64,000 nucleotides of DNA from Cyanosarcina radialis HA8281-LM2 (GCA_019359615.1 JAHHHA010000010.1:105697-169696); one strand, 5' to 3'. Numbered from the stretch's first letter, positions 45,032 to 55,171 are shown. A program made the numbers and translations. The notes: generated by a model not told the origin, from the sequence alone.

Positions 45032-46540
45032 TTAACTGACTCCTGCCAGCAGCCCGCTAGATGCAGATTTACCGAGGCGTTGCAGTTGCTTAGTCAGTTG
45101 CAAGCTCACAAATCCTAAAACGCTCCACTGACTCAACAGGGCTAGGAAAATGGTTATGGATGAAGCTTGCGGGAGGGCAATAACGGGAAAAACCGAAAAC
45201 AACCAGAAAATCGGGTATTTTTCTGGTGAAACAGACAAGGCAATTAACAACACCAACGGCACAAATATCGTACCTAGTATGCTAGCAGACCACACCAAAG
45301 ACTTTTTAGCAGCGATCGCACTTATTAGCTCTAATAAGCCAGCGTAAATCAAAATTATATTGCTGGTTAAGAGCAAACCGATTAGCACTTTTGAGGTGGG
45401 AAACTTATCTAGGTGGTTTAGAAAGATCCAGGGCAACCAAATGGCAGCAGTAATTAACAAGTTAATAGCGATCGCTATTATCGTCGGACTTTTTTCGCCC
45501 CAAATTAAATCTCGTACCACTTGTTGCTGCCAAAAACTTTGGCTAGCCGATTTAGTTTTTCGATAGCGCATCCAATCTTGCATTGATTGGCGCTGAGGAG
45601 ATAAATTAGCCGTCAGGATAATAAACCAAATAGGGTTGAAAGCAAACAGAAAGAAAAAACCGATAAGTTTAATGCTGTCATTAGTGGGGTTAACTTCCGG
45701 CCAAGCAAACCCTAACAACCAAATTTGCAAACTAGCTACTAACCAGTAACTTTGCTCTTTACTCAAAAGTCTAGCAGTGGGATGAGAAAAACCGCGATTT
45801 GCTGCCACCAAAATCCAATAAGTTGCTACCGCGATCGCAACTAAAAACCAAGCATAAAGAAATATTGGCTGGCTGCCAACTGGAAATAGCAACCATTTCC
45901 ATTTTTGCAATTCAGTAAAGTTAAATTTGTACAAATCATAGCTGCGATTAACTACCTGAAGATAAGGCATTCCTAAAATAAATGCCAAAGCAGTCCCACT
46001 GCCAGCTAAAGTGTTTGTTGCTCGTTCCGAACGGCTAACTAAAACGCTAAGCAACGCGCCGCTATAAAATAGAGCCAAACCTGCTCCCCACAGGGTATAA
46101 ACTGCTAAAATCCAGTTTAAAGGCATCCCAGAGTTCAAAGCCGATATTAAGTGCAAGGGTAAAGCCAGGGCGATTGCCAAATACAGCAATACCGGAACCC
46201 CCAGCATTTTCCCTAGCAAGATATTCTCGCTGGATGTAGGACTGAGGCGAATAAAATTTAGAGTGCCGCGACTCTTTTCTTTCGCTAAATCTCCAATTAG
46301 CAAATATACCCCACCCACTAGGACGACGATCGGTAGCAAGAAGTTTAAGACTAAAAACATCTCCGGCCATCGCGGCGCAGCATTAAATCCCTCAGTTCCC
46401 GCCAATAGCAGGCAAAATTGCACTCCTAGAGAAGCAACGATCGCCAACCATAAATTCCGAGGCTGAAGGCGGCCTTTAAGTTCTCTAAGTAATTGGGGAT
46501 TCCACTCGCCCAATCGATCGATCCAAAGTTGATTGTTCAT
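45032..46540 (-). CDS. ABC-2 type exporter permease, second paralogue
   Basis: 502 residues, begins LGEWNPQLLRELKGRLQPRN and has KSRGTLNFIRLSPTSSENIL then LLGKMLGVPVLLYLAIALAL. It aligns along its length with the other permease but lacks the extra lumenal loop near residue 60. About 11-12 helices. It lies 101 bp after the ATPase gene, the gap holding TTCATCG repeats (46548-46590). Confidence 0.85.
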   Translation of the reverse strand: MNNQLWIDRLGEWNPQLLRELKGRLQPRNLWLAIVASLGVQFCLLLAGTEGFNAAPRWPEMFLVLNFLLPIVVLVGGVYLLIGDLAKEKSRGTLNFIRLSPTSSENILLGKMLGVPVLLYLAIALALPLHLISALNSGMPLNWILAVYTLWGAGLALFYSGALLSVLVSRSERATNTLAGSGTALAFILGMPYLQVVNRSYDLYKFNFTELQKWKWLLFPVGSQPIFLYAWFLVAIAVATYWILVAANRGFSHPTARLLSKEQSYWLVASLQIWLLGFAWPEVNPTNDSIKLIGFFFLFAFNPIWFIILTANLSPQRQSMQDWMRYRKTKSASQSFWQQQVVRDLIWGEKSPTIIAIAINLLITAAIWLPWIFLNHLDKFPTSKVLIGLLLTSNIILIYAGLLELISAIAAKKSLVWSASILGTIFVPLVLLIALSVSPEKYPIFWLFSVFPVIALPQASSITIFLALLSQWSVLGFVSLQLTKQLQRLGKSASSGLLAGVS

Positions 46541-46547
46541 CGTTCAT

Positions 46548-46590
46548 TGTTGATTGTTCGTTGTTCATCGTTCATCGTTCATCGTTCATT
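46548..46590. repeat. TTCATCG / GTTCATT tandem repeat
   Basis: Six or so 7-bp units between the ATPase and permease genes of one operon. Confidence 0.8.
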
Positions 46591-46641
46591 GCTAATTGCT
46601 CTTCTCTCTCCCCTCTCCCTTGTCTCCCCTCCCCCCTCTCT

Positions 46642-47592
46642 TCAAGAAGCCTGCTGATGTCCGAGTTTGAGGAAAATAGTTTCTAAGTCTTCTCGATCGC
46701 AGTGGAATTCTGTCAGGGGAATACCAGCAGAAATCAGCGATCGCAACAAGGTGGCACACTCTTCCTCACCACCCTCAAAATAAACCCGCACCCGCCCAGT
46801 TCCTGTCACTACCTCCCAAGATTCGACTAAAGGATGATTTTTCAGTTCTGCTTGCAGCGCGTCTATCTTTCCCAGTGTAGACAAGAAAATTTGCTGGCGG
46901 CTCAAACGTTGGTACAGTTCTTTAAGTGGCGCACTTTCCACCAAATACCCTAATTCCATAATTCCCACCGAAGTACAAAGTTCTGCCAAGTCGCTGAGAA
47001 CGTGGGAAGAAATTAAAATCGTCATGCCAGCTTCGCGCAAGATCTTGATGATGTCGCGAAACTGCTGTCGGGCTATCGGATCTAATCCTGAAACTGGTTC
47101 GTCTAACAGCAACAAAATCGGCTCGTGAATAATCGTCCGGGCCAAACTGAGGCGCTGTTTCATCCCCCTAGAGAGCGTATGAATCGGGCTGTTGCGCTTA
47201 TTGGATAGCTGCACCAGTTCCAACACTTCTCGCAGGCGTTGAGTGCGACGAGGATTGTGCAAGCGATAGAGTCGAGCAAAATAATCTAAATAATCCCAAA
47301 CGATCAGATCGTCGTATAGCGGGAAATCGTCAGGGAGATAGCCGAGTCGCCGTTTCAGTTTGGGGTTGCTGCGATCGAGCAATAAGCGATCGCCATTAAT
47401 ATAAATTTCACCTGTAGTCGGCTCATCGGCCGCTGCCAGCATTCGGATCAACGTAGTTTTTCCCGCCCCATTCGGGCCGATGAGTCCGTAGACTTCACCA
47501 GCTTCTATTTGGAGGTCGATATCATTGACAGCAATGTGACGATCGAAATGTTTGGTAAGCCCGCTAGTGCGGATTGCCAGTTCTTGGGCCAT
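46642..47592 (-). CDS. ABC transporter ATP-binding protein
   Basis: 316 residues. Walker A GPNGAGKT near residue 38, Q-loop LPDDFPLYDD, signature LSRGMKQRLSLAR near 139, Walker B ILLLLDEP, D-loop and switch His in ISSHVLSDL. The C-terminal 90 residues form an extra domain common in ABC-2 exporters. First gene of the three-gene exporter operon. Confidence 0.94.
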   Translation of the reverse strand: MAQELAIRTSGLTKHFDRHIAVNDIDLQIEAGEVYGLIGPNGAGKTTLIRMLAAADEPTTGEIYINGDRLLLDRSNPKLKRRLGYLPDDFPLYDDLIVWDYLDYFARLYRLHNPRRTQRLREVLELVQLSNKRNSPIHTLSRGMKQRLSLARTIIHEPILLLLDEPVSGLDPIARQQFRDIIKILREAGMTILISSHVLSDLAELCTSVGIMELGYLVESAPLKELYQRLSRQQIFLSTLGKIDALQAELKNHPLVESWEVVTGTGRVRVYFEGGEEECATLLRSLISAGIPLTEFHCDREDLETIFLKLGHQQAS

Positions 47593-47748
47593 AAATTCAG
47601 TAAAGAGGGCTAGCTTGGTTCATTGCCAGCGTAGCCTCTCCTGATGGCAAGTGTCGAGGGGGAGAGGGAAGAGGGGAGATGGGGTGATGGGGTGATGGGG
47701 AGAAAATTAACTACGGAAAACTGACAATTAACAACTAACAACTCTAGC

Positions 47749-49155
47749 TTAGGGCTTGATGTTTTGGTTGAGATGGAAAATGTTCTCAGGATCGTACCGC
47801 TTTTTGATTTGTACCAAGCGATCGTAGTTAGAGCCGTAAACTGCCGCGATCCGATCGCCCTCTTCTTGGGTCATAAAGTTTACATAGGCACCAGCAGAGG
47901 CATAAGGTGCAGAAGCTTGAAAAAACTCGCGCGCCCACTTAATGCCAATCTCGTCTTGCGCTACATCATCCCATCGTCCATGCACGTTCAGCACAAACTT
48001 CGCATCTCGATGGCGATATGCCATGGCATCTGCTGGGACGCGGTTGGCGGCTCCGGCAATGCACCCGATGAAGATTTCGCACTGGGGTGAGGGTAGCTGG
48101 CCTGCGAATTCTACGATCGCATCGAGGACTTCATCGCGTAACTCGGTGAAATTATGAGATTTCCAGTAGTTCCTCGCACCGCGCGTCAGTAAGGGGTCAA
48201 AGGCTTGCTGCCATTCTACGTAGGGCTGAGAGCCGATGTGTTCGCCACAGGCATCGCCAAAACTACGTAGAGGTTCGATAAGTTTTTCACCCTTTGCAAT
48301 ATCGCCTACATAAAAGACAGGCAGAATGACTACCTCTTGGTCGTGTACGTTCGCAGGCAGAAAAGGCAGTGGCGGAGCCTGGCGAAGTACCGCCCAGACA
48401 TTGAGTTCTTCGGGTGCGGATTCAGCAAATTCCCGATACTTCGTCAACACCTGTTTGGCTTGGCTGAACGGAAAAACAATTAATCCAGCCAAGATTTCAG
48501 GTCCCACAGGATGGAGAGCGAATTCAAACTCAGTGACGACACCAAAGTTACCGCCGCCACCTCGAATCGCCCAGAAGAGGTCAGCGTTTTCGTTGTCGCT
48601 GGTTCGGATCTTATTCCCGTCTGCTGTTATCATTTCCGCAGAGACAAGATTGTCGATCGTCAATCCGTACTTGCGGGTCAACCAACCGAAACCACCACCT
48701 AGAGTAAGACCTGCTATCCCAGTCGTCGAATTAATTCCCACTGGAGTCGCTAACCCGTGTACCTGTGCCGCTTTATCGAAATCGGCAAGCGTAGCACCTG
48801 GTTCGACATACGCCCGCCGCTTCTGAGGATCGATGCGAACATTTTTCATGGTTGAAAGATCGATCGTCATCCCGCGATCGCACACGGCGTTCCCCGCAAT
48901 GTTATGTCCGCCGCCCCGGATCGATATTTCCAGCCCGTTCGATCGGGCAAAGGCGATCGCTTGGGGAACGTCATCGGCGGCGGCGCACTGCACGATGATG
49001 GCAGGCCGGCGATCGATCGTCGCATTCCAGATTTGGCGAACTTCGTTATAACTCGGATCGTCAGGCACCACCACGCGAGCTTTTACCTGGGTTTTCAATA
49101 CCTCGATCGTCTCATTCAGTAAAGTTTTCACGATCTTTCTCCTTAATATTTTCAA
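47749..49155 (-). CDS. FAD-binding oxidoreductase of the berberine-bridge (BBE-like) type
   Basis: 468 residues: PP-loop FAD domain (IVQCAAADDVPQAIAFARSN, then ISIRGGGHNIAGNAVCDRG with the FAD-linking His, and GGGFGWLTRKYGLTIDN), substrate domain, and C-terminal BBE motif YDPENIFHLNQNI. Such enzymes oxidise sugars, alcohols or secondary metabolites; the substrate is open. A DUF1272 gene lies 18 bp upstream on the same strand. No signal peptide, so cytoplasmic. Confidence 0.9.
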   Translation of the reverse strand: MKILRRKIVKTLLNETIEVLKTQVKARVVVPDDPSYNEVRQIWNATIDRRPAIIVQCAAADDVPQAIAFARSNGLEISIRGGGHNIAGNAVCDRGMTIDLSTMKNVRIDPQKRRAYVEPGATLADFDKAAQVHGLATPVGINSTTGIAGLTLGGGFGWLTRKYGLTIDNLVSAEMITADGNKIRTSDNENADLFWAIRGGGGNFGVVTEFEFALHPVGPEILAGLIVFPFSQAKQVLTKYREFAESAPEELNVWAVLRQAPPLPFLPANVHDQEVVILPVFYVGDIAKGEKLIEPLRSFGDACGEHIGSQPYVEWQQAFDPLLTRGARNYWKSHNFTELRDEVLDAIVEFAGQLPSPQCEIFIGCIAGAANRVPADAMAYRHRDAKFVLNVHGRWDDVAQDEIGIKWAREFFQASAPYASAGAYVNFMTQEEGDRIAAVYGSNYDRLVQIKKRYDPENIFHLNQNIKP

Positions 49156-49173
49156 AGGAATCCTCGTCCCGAT

Positions 49174-49482
49174 TTACCGCTTTTCGGGTGGGATGGTCTT
49201 AATTTCGGCAGCGAATCGCCGATGAGCTTCCAAGTCAACAGGTCTGTGCTTGACTTTGGTACTCGCGGGATCTTTGCCCAGATAGTTATCGCCTTTCCAG
49301 TTCTTCGACGGTCTGATGGGTCTAGGCACAAACCCACCCCCGCAGTTCGGACAGACGTTGCCCATGATGGTATCGACACAGTTGGCACAGAACGTACATT
49401 CATAGGTACAGATGCGGGCCTCAAGTGAATTGGGTGGCAACGCCCGATCGCAATGTTCGCAGGTCGGTCTGAGTTCGAGCAT
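49174..49482 (-). CDS. DUF1272 family protein
   Basis: 102 residues from ATG 49482, with four CxxC pairs expected for two zinc knuckles: CEHCDRALPPNS, CTYECTFCANCV, CPNCGGG. These small proteins occur beside oxidoreductases in many bacteria; function unknown. Probably cotranscribed with the FAD enzyme. Confidence 0.85.
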   Translation of the reverse strand: MLELRPTCEHCDRALPPNSLEARICTYECTFCANCVDTIMGNVCPNCGGGFVPRPIRPSKNWKGDNYLGKDPASTKVKHRPVDLEAHRRFAAEIKTIPPEKR

Positions 49483-49600
49483 GGCATCATTTGAACTTCC
49501 TACCACCAACTTAGCCTCAGTCGATCGAGATGTCACCTCACGATTTGTTAGGTGTCGATTTTGAAAAAAAGAAGTATGAAACTAGCACGGCAAGCTTAAT

Positions 49601-50449
49601 TTATTGGGTAGTGCGATCGCGCTGTTTGATGACCAAGGCAATGCCACTTATGACTGCAACTGTTGCTATCCCTAACCGCAGCGTCATGGGTTCGTGCAGA
49701 AATAGAATCGCTCCGACAGCCGCCAAAATCGGCACGCTCAGTTGCACTGTAGCCGCCTGAGTCGCTTGTAAGTGTGGTAATGCCCGGTACCAGATGGCAT
49801 AGCCGATCCCAGAGGCGATCGCTCCAGAGGCGATCGCATAACCAACTCCAGGTACATCTAAAGTCATTTGGGGATAGGTGGCCGCACTCAAACCGATCGC
49901 TAACGGCACTGCCCGCAGAAAATTACCAGCGGTGGCCTGGATTGGGTTGGCCGTCCCTTTGCCCAACAAGGAATAGATCCCCCACGCTACTCCAGCTACT
50001 AGCATCAAGAGCGAGCCTGGTAGCGGTGGCGCTGTCAGTCCCGGCAGCAACAGCCCAATTAATCCAGCTAGAGCCAGTATCAGACCGATGCTCTGTAACC
50101 GTCTTAACCGTTCCCCCTTCCACCACCCATAACCAATCATAGTAATTTGCACCGAGCCAAACAGCAGTAAGGCTCCCGTTCCCGCTGGCAAACTGACATA
50201 GGCGAGCGCAAAGCAAGCGGCATAGGCAAACAAAGCCATGGCTGCCCGCCAACTACCCGCCTTAGCTTTTGTCTCTCCCCGCAGGCGGACAATTAGCCAC
50301 AGCACTAGGGCACCGGAGAGCAAGCGCCAGGAAGTAAAGCTAGCAGCATCGATGCTGGTGTGTTTGAGTGCCAGGCGACAGAGGAGGGAGTTGCTAGCAA
50401 AGGCAAGCATGGCCAAGACGATCGGCACGATCGGGCGCGGAGGAGACAT
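49601..50449 (-). CDS. EamA (drug/metabolite) family transporter
   Basis: 282 residues from ATG 50449, ten helices arranged as two EamA repeats (LAMLAFASNSLLCRLALKHT and LLMLVAGVAWGIYSLLGKGT). Substrates in the family range from amino acids to nucleobases; not assignable. Starts at 50470 or 50491 would add residues without ribosome sites. Confidence 0.85.
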   Translation of the reverse strand: MSPPRPIVPIVLAMLAFASNSLLCRLALKHTSIDAASFTSWRLLSGALVLWLIVRLRGETKAKAGSWRAAMALFAYAACFALAYVSLPAGTGALLLFGSVQITMIGYGWWKGERLRRLQSIGLILALAGLIGLLLPGLTAPPLPGSLLMLVAGVAWGIYSLLGKGTANPIQATAGNFLRAVPLAIGLSAATYPQMTLDVPGVGYAIASGAIASGIGYAIWYRALPHLQATQAATVQLSVPILAAVGAILFLHEPMTLRLGIATVAVISGIALVIKQRDRTTQ

Positions 50450-50651
50450 AACTGTTGAACTGCTGGACATACTTTTCCACCACCTCGTCAAACGATTGCT
50501 GCGACAACAGGCTGAGGCGATCGCTAGTCTATTAGTCGCAGTAGCTTTCGGATACGGCCTCGCAGGGTATTTCCGAACTGCTTAAAGACTTCTACAAACT
50601 GGGTATAAGTCATTCCTGAGCCAATAAACGTCCGCTCCACACCTCTCCTTG

Positions 50652-50800
50652 CTACCACTTTTCGGCAAACGGACGAATGATATGGTCGAACGATCGGGTG
50701 GAAGGATGCTGGTGAGCGATATGAAATACCTCAGCGGCGATCGCCTCTGGATGGGCAAAGTATTCAGAGCGCGTATACTTCCAGTCCTCTGGAGGTTCTC
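50652..50800 (-). pseudogene. C-terminal fragment of a second SDR-like gene
   Basis: The minus strand reads PPEDWKYTRSEYFAHPEAIA then AEVFHIAHQHPSTRSFDHIIRPFAEKW and a stop. This pattern (PEAIAE...HQ...W..D..IRPF.E) matches the end of a class of short-chain dehydrogenases. The upstream part is missing or shifted. Low certainty. The surrounding 50492-50895 holds only broken frames. Confidence 0.35.
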
Positions 50801-50990
50801 ACCAAGCAGATTGAGATCGTCATGCTCGTAGAGGATGCCGAGAGCAATTAAGTAAGCGATCCTAAATCCGATTACCAAAACCTACTTTCCACTTTGCCCT
50901 CAAAGGAGCCTCTGGCTCCCCTCTCCAGTAAAAAGAAACTTCCTTTTCCCTCTCAATCAAAAGAAACTTCCGTTCCCCTCTCCTCGTAGG

Positions 50991-51475
50991 CTACGGTGTA
51001 CACACATCTCGCCCTCACCCTAAATCCCTCTCCCACGGGAGCTACCGTGTATACATAAGTTATCGGTTTGAAGTTCGGCCTTTTAGATCCCCCTCTCATC
51101 CCCCTTAAAAAGCGGATGCAAGCGCGGCGAGGGAACCTCGCCATGCAGCTTGCACCAAGCAGCAGATGCGCTGTGCGGAGGTTCCCTCTGCATACAAGCG
51201 CACCAAGCAGGGGGACGAAGAGATCCGGTTCCCCCCTTTTGAAGGGGGGCTAGGGGGGATCTGCCAGGGTGTAGGCATCAAAACGAAAGATGTGTATACA
51301 CGGTAGCCCACGGGAGAGGGACTTTAACTACCTGAATTGGCCATGGAGAATTGATGGCCACTGAACTGGAAACTAGCTTGACTCCGGTGCCCCTTCTCCC
51401 CAGGGAGAAGGGGCACCGGGGATGAGGGCAAGCCGCGTCTAGCAAAGCTCTGGAGGACTTATGTATACACCGCAG
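50991..51475. mobile_element. Outer MITE-like element
   Basis: About 485 bp with terminal inverted repeats CTACGGTGTACACA and CTGCGGTGTATACA. Flanked by CCTCGTAGG and CCTTGTAGG, a 9-bp duplication with one change; the copy at 13.95 kb has a single CCTACGAGG (inverse) at the same place. No transposase. It contains the inner element at 51041-51307. Confidence 0.75.
51041..51307. mobile_element. Inner (nested) MITE-like element
   Basis: 267 bp with perfect 15-base terminal repeats GCTACCGTGTATACA. Flanked on both sides by CCACGGGA (51033-51040 and 51308-51315), an 8-9 bp target duplication. It holds GC-rich hairpin sequence (GGCGAGGGAACCTCGCC; GATCCCCC...GGGGGGATC arms) and no ORF. It inserted into the outer element. 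Confidence 0.8.
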
Positions 51476-51625
51476 CCTTGTAGGAGAGGGCTTCTTTGAG
51501 GTGGGAGAGGGGTTGGGGGTGAGGGCAGCAATGGATGGTATGAGAACCTGATTTGGTATGAAACCCAACTTCGTTCGACCCAACCTTGGATCGTAACCCG
51601 TCTTTACCTCCCGAACTCTAGACGC

Positions 51626-51647
51626 GAGATGTTGTCTGCAACATCTC
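51626..51647. repeat. Hairpin GAGATGTTG/CAACATCTC
   Basis: Nine-base perfect arms with a TCTG loop, 18 bp past the end of the CheA-like gene. Dispersed palindrome class as at 181-200; may also act as terminator. Confidence 0.6.
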
Positions 51648-51664
51648 TACAAATCCTGAACTTC

Positions 51665-54600
51665 TTACTTCGCCAACAATGCTTCTCCTTGCATCATTCG
51701 AGAGGCAGCTTCCAGGAGCGCTTCTTCGAGATAAGGCTTAGTAAAGTAACCTTTAGCTCCCAAATCGGCCGCCATTTGCCTGTGCCTGTCGGCACCGCGA
51801 GAAGTCAGCATCGCCATCGGTAAGTGTTTGAGGCTCTCGTCTTTTTGAATGCGAGAGAGCAGTTCCAAACCATCCATTCGGGGCATTTCAATATCGCAGA
51901 AGATGATATCGCAAGGCAAGCCCGATCGCAGTTTGTCCCAAGCTTCCTGACCGTCGCGAGCTTGTTCGACTCGGTAGCCTGCCTTATTAAAGGTCATAGA
52001 CAGCAGTTCCCGGACTGTAATCGAATCATCCACAATTAACACCAGCGGCTCGTGTTTCTCGGTTCGATCTTCGCCAGGTATTTGAGCGCTAGACCAGATA
52101 GTGCTGGGTTCTTTGCGAATTACCCCTCTAAACAGGTCGAATAGCTCTAACACGTCAGCAATCGGCATCACTCGCCCATCGCCTAAAACTGTCGCTCCAG
52201 AAACCCCTATGGGCTTAGGTACGGGGCCCGATAGTTGTTTGATAACGATTTCCTGTTCGCCGATAATCCCATCTACTTGCAGTCCGAGGCAAGCATCTCC
52301 CGATCGCACTACAATAATCGCGATCGAGTCATCTTCCTTGTTGCTACCGTAAAGACTGGCCCGGCTGATCTGGCGGTTGTGCTTCAGCAGTTCCGAGAGG
52401 GGTTTGAACGGCAACAAAGAGTCGCGCCAAGGAACGCAAGTGATGCCGTCGCTGTTAGTTTGCACCAATGAAGGCGAGATATCTAGAGTATCTTCAATAC
52501 CGTCGATGGGGAAGGCGATACTGGCCTTTTCGCTGACGCAGCATAGGGCCTTGCAAATACTCAGGGTGAGAGGCAAGCGAATGGTAAAGGTAGTGCCTTT
52601 ACCGACGGCAGAATCGGTGTTAACCGTGCCGCGCACGTCGATCAAACTAGTAAGTACCACATCTAAACCCACTCCCCGGCCGGCTAGCTCGTCGGCTTTG
52701 TCTTTGGTGCTAAAACCAGGTTGGAATAAAAGATCGTACACGTCCAGCTTGGACATACTCTGAGCCTGTTCTGGCGTAATTAACCCAGTGCGAATTGCCT
52801 TGGCTTTGACTTTTTCCGGATCGATTCCAGCCCCATCGTCGGACACGGTAATGATGGTCTGATTCCCTTGGTGGTAGGCATTGAGAGTAATTTTACCGCC
52901 AGCAGATTTGCCATTTTGCCGCCGGATGTCTGAAGTTTCGATGCCGTGAGCGATCGCGTTGTTCACCATATGAGTCAACGGATCGGTGAGTTGCTCTAGG
53001 AGCACTTTATCGATCGGGGTATCCCGGCCTTCGATTTGGAGTTGGACTTGCTTGCCGTATTTCATGGCGTTGTCTCTGACTCCCCGCTGAAGGCGACTGA
53101 CCGCTTGGGCAAAGGGTACCATCCGCGATCGCGTCAGCCCTTCTTGGAGTTGAGTCGTTACCTGCCGCAGTCTTCTGGCTACTTGGTCGTTTTCATCTAC
53201 CAGATATTCGATATCCGAAGAAGATTCTCGCACCCGGACGATCCGCTCGATCATCTCTTGGGCGATTAAGTGAAACTTGCTGAACCGATCCATTTCTAAA
53301 GGATCGTAATCTGGAGCGTTGGGGTTAGTGGTAGGTGATGAATTCCTGACGCTGTAGCGACTGGCGTTCAGGGAACTTTCTAAGAGCGATCGCTCGTATA
53401 AATCCTGCATCCTCGCCCCTAAATAACCTAGCTGCTGGACTTGGTGCAATAAGTTATCTAGGAACTGCCGCATCCGTTCTTGTTCCTGCTCTAGGGTATT
53501 GCGATTGACCACCAATTCCCCGACCAAGTTATTGAGATTATCCAACTGTCTGACTGGTACCCGCATAGTCTGATCGAAGGTGCGGGTGCGTAGATTTCTT
53601 CCCGGACGGGTCGAACCAGTAGCGGGAGCAGTCGTCGGCACGCCTCCCAACTTTTTGTCAGCCTGTTGCAGCAGGTTTTCTAAATCGGCAAATTCTTCGT
53701 CAACTGGGGCGCTCTGGTTGGCTTTGCCAGTCAGCGCTGGTTCGGAGGCAATTGGCAGCGATTCGCTCTCTACGCCCGTACCTTCCTCCAACAAAGTTGC
53801 TAGTTCGTCAAACTCGCTGGTATTTGCTGATGAAATGGTAGCCGACTCGGCTAGCATGCTCTCCAAATCGTTCCACTCGCTATCTCCAGTTGGTTCCAGC
53901 AACGTTCCCAAATCGTCTTCTGGAGCCGATTCCAGCAACGCTCCCAATTCGTCAAACTCTTCGGCCGCAGGCAACTGTACCTCCCACGACTCCTCTAGCA
54001 GAGTTTGTTCGCTCTGTGCTGGTTCGGGAAGAGAAAAATCCCAAATATCCTCTTCTGTAGTTGGAGGTTGAGTCGATTGCTCTTCCACCGGAGGAGCGGC
54101 ATTCATTTCGGCAAATAAGCTGGTCAGATCTAAATCTTCCGTGGCCATGGTGTCTTCTGACACCAAAGAAGATTCTCGCTCTGAGTAGCCCGCAGGTTCT
54201 AAGTCAAATATCAACTCTGATTCTTGCCAGGTTTCATCGATCGGGGAGGCCTCGCCCGCAAATAGGTTAGCCAAGCTGCTCCATTCTGCCATTCCCACTT
54301 CTAAGCGTTGTCCTTCATCGCCAGGTATGCCCGTCTGCTGCTCGGTGTCATCGGTAACGTTGGCGCTAGAGAACATGAGGGCCCGCAGTTGTTGGCTGGG
54401 AGCAATTTCGTTTTCTTTTCCTGCCAATACCAATTCTTGCCCTTGCTTGATTTCCTTAATTACCAAACTGGCAATGCTCGCCAAAGAATTTTGGGGATTA
54501 GCGATCGCCGATGTCGCTAGTTGCAATAACTGCTGCCATTTGGGCAGATTAAATTTTTCCCCTAGCTTGCCCATCTGAGAGCAAATTGCTTGTAGTTGGT

Positions 54601-55144
54601 GGCGACTTTCAGCCACGTTTGAATGTTTGAATAGCTCTAAAGACTCCCTGAGTTGGGCGGCTACGTCAATTTGGAAAGCCTGCTCTAAGGCTTCTCGCTT
54701 TCGAGCTAGAGCGGGTTGGCCAGTGGTTTCTCCTACTAGCTGATGCAGGTAATCGGTTAATTCTTTAAACACGGGTTCGACGCTAGCGACGAGCATCTCG
54801 CTATCTGCCGCTGGCATCGAGTTTTGCACTCGATCGAGCAGATTTTGCAAGATATCGAACACCATGAAAAAGAGAGATTCCAGCTTCTGATCTACCTTAA
54901 TCGGGCACTCTTTTAAGATCTTGAAGCCATCTTCTAATTTATGGGCGGTTTTTTGCACGCTAGTAATTCCCAGCATGGCAGCCCCACCCTTAATCGAGTG
55001 AGCCGCCCGAAATAGTTCGTTGATCGGTTCGGGGCTTTGAATCGTGGTTTGCAGGTTGAGCAAGCCCTGCTCGATCGTATTGAGGTGTTCCTTGGCTTCC
55101 TCAATGAAATAGACCATGATTCGCTGTTGTTGTTCCGGCTCCAT
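51665..55144 (-). CDS. hmpE: CheA-like hybrid histidine kinase HmpE / PilL
   Basis: 1159 residues: N-terminal Hpt (phosphoryl His in AAHSIKGGAAMLG near residue 47), a second helical region, an acidic low-complexity linker (about 260-500), dimerisation and ATPase domains (N box HMVNNAIAHGIE, G box SDDGAGIDPEKV), a CheW-like domain (about 815-945) and a C-terminal receiver (LIVDDSITVRE, DIIFCDIEMPRMDG). It signals to HmpA/HmpB to direct type IV pilus motility. Last gene of the leftward hmp locus. Confidence 0.93.
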   Translation of the reverse strand: MEPEQQQRIMVYFIEEAKEHLNTIEQGLLNLQTTIQSPEPINELFRAAHSIKGGAAMLGITSVQKTAHKLEDGFKILKECPIKVDQKLESLFFMVFDILQNLLDRVQNSMPAADSEMLVASVEPVFKELTDYLHQLVGETTGQPALARKREALEQAFQIDVAAQLRESLELFKHSNVAESRHQLQAICSQMGKLGEKFNLPKWQQLLQLATSAIANPQNSLASIASLVIKEIKQGQELVLAGKENEIAPSQQLRALMFSSANVTDDTEQQTGIPGDEGQRLEVGMAEWSSLANLFAGEASPIDETWQESELIFDLEPAGYSERESSLVSEDTMATEDLDLTSLFAEMNAAPPVEEQSTQPPTTEEDIWDFSLPEPAQSEQTLLEESWEVQLPAAEEFDELGALLESAPEDDLGTLLEPTGDSEWNDLESMLAESATISSANTSEFDELATLLEEGTGVESESLPIASEPALTGKANQSAPVDEEFADLENLLQQADKKLGGVPTTAPATGSTRPGRNLRTRTFDQTMRVPVRQLDNLNNLVGELVVNRNTLEQEQERMRQFLDNLLHQVQQLGYLGARMQDLYERSLLESSLNASRYSVRNSSPTTNPNAPDYDPLEMDRFSKFHLIAQEMIERIVRVRESSSDIEYLVDENDQVARRLRQVTTQLQEGLTRSRMVPFAQAVSRLQRGVRDNAMKYGKQVQLQIEGRDTPIDKVLLEQLTDPLTHMVNNAIAHGIETSDIRRQNGKSAGGKITLNAYHQGNQTIITVSDDGAGIDPEKVKAKAIRTGLITPEQAQSMSKLDVYDLLFQPGFSTKDKADELAGRGVGLDVVLTSLIDVRGTVNTDSAVGKGTTFTIRLPLTLSICKALCCVSEKASIAFPIDGIEDTLDISPSLVQTNSDGITCVPWRDSLLPFKPLSELLKHNRQISRASLYGSNKEDDSIAIIVVRSGDACLGLQVDGIIGEQEIVIKQLSGPVPKPIGVSGATVLGDGRVMPIADVLELFDLFRGVIRKEPSTIWSSAQIPGEDRTEKHEPLVLIVDDSITVRELLSMTFNKAGYRVEQARDGQEAWDKLRSGLPCDIIFCDIEMPRMDGLELLSRIQKDESLKHLPMAMLTSRGADRHRQMAADLGAKGYFTKPYLEEALLEAASRMMQGEALLAK

Positions 55145-55171
55145 AGCATTTCCCCGAAGAGAGTGTTGACT

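Larger units (their letters stand above)
50895..51560. repeat. Composite repeat interrupted by a MITE (filled-site copy)
   Basis: Inverted relative to 13895-14035: it runs from GCCCTCAAAGGAGCC (about 50898) through GTTCCCCTCTCCTCGTAGG, then the insertion, then TTGTAGGAGAGGGC, to CAATGGATGGTATGAGAACC (about 51548). Beyond the insert the two copies match closely (29 identical bases around CCTACGAGGAGAGG). Confidence 0.8.

Noticed and set aside
50238..50585. Plus-strand frame past the EamA gene
   Set aside because: Mostly antisense to EamA; the last 40 residues are hydrophobic but have no recognised pattern or ribosome site.
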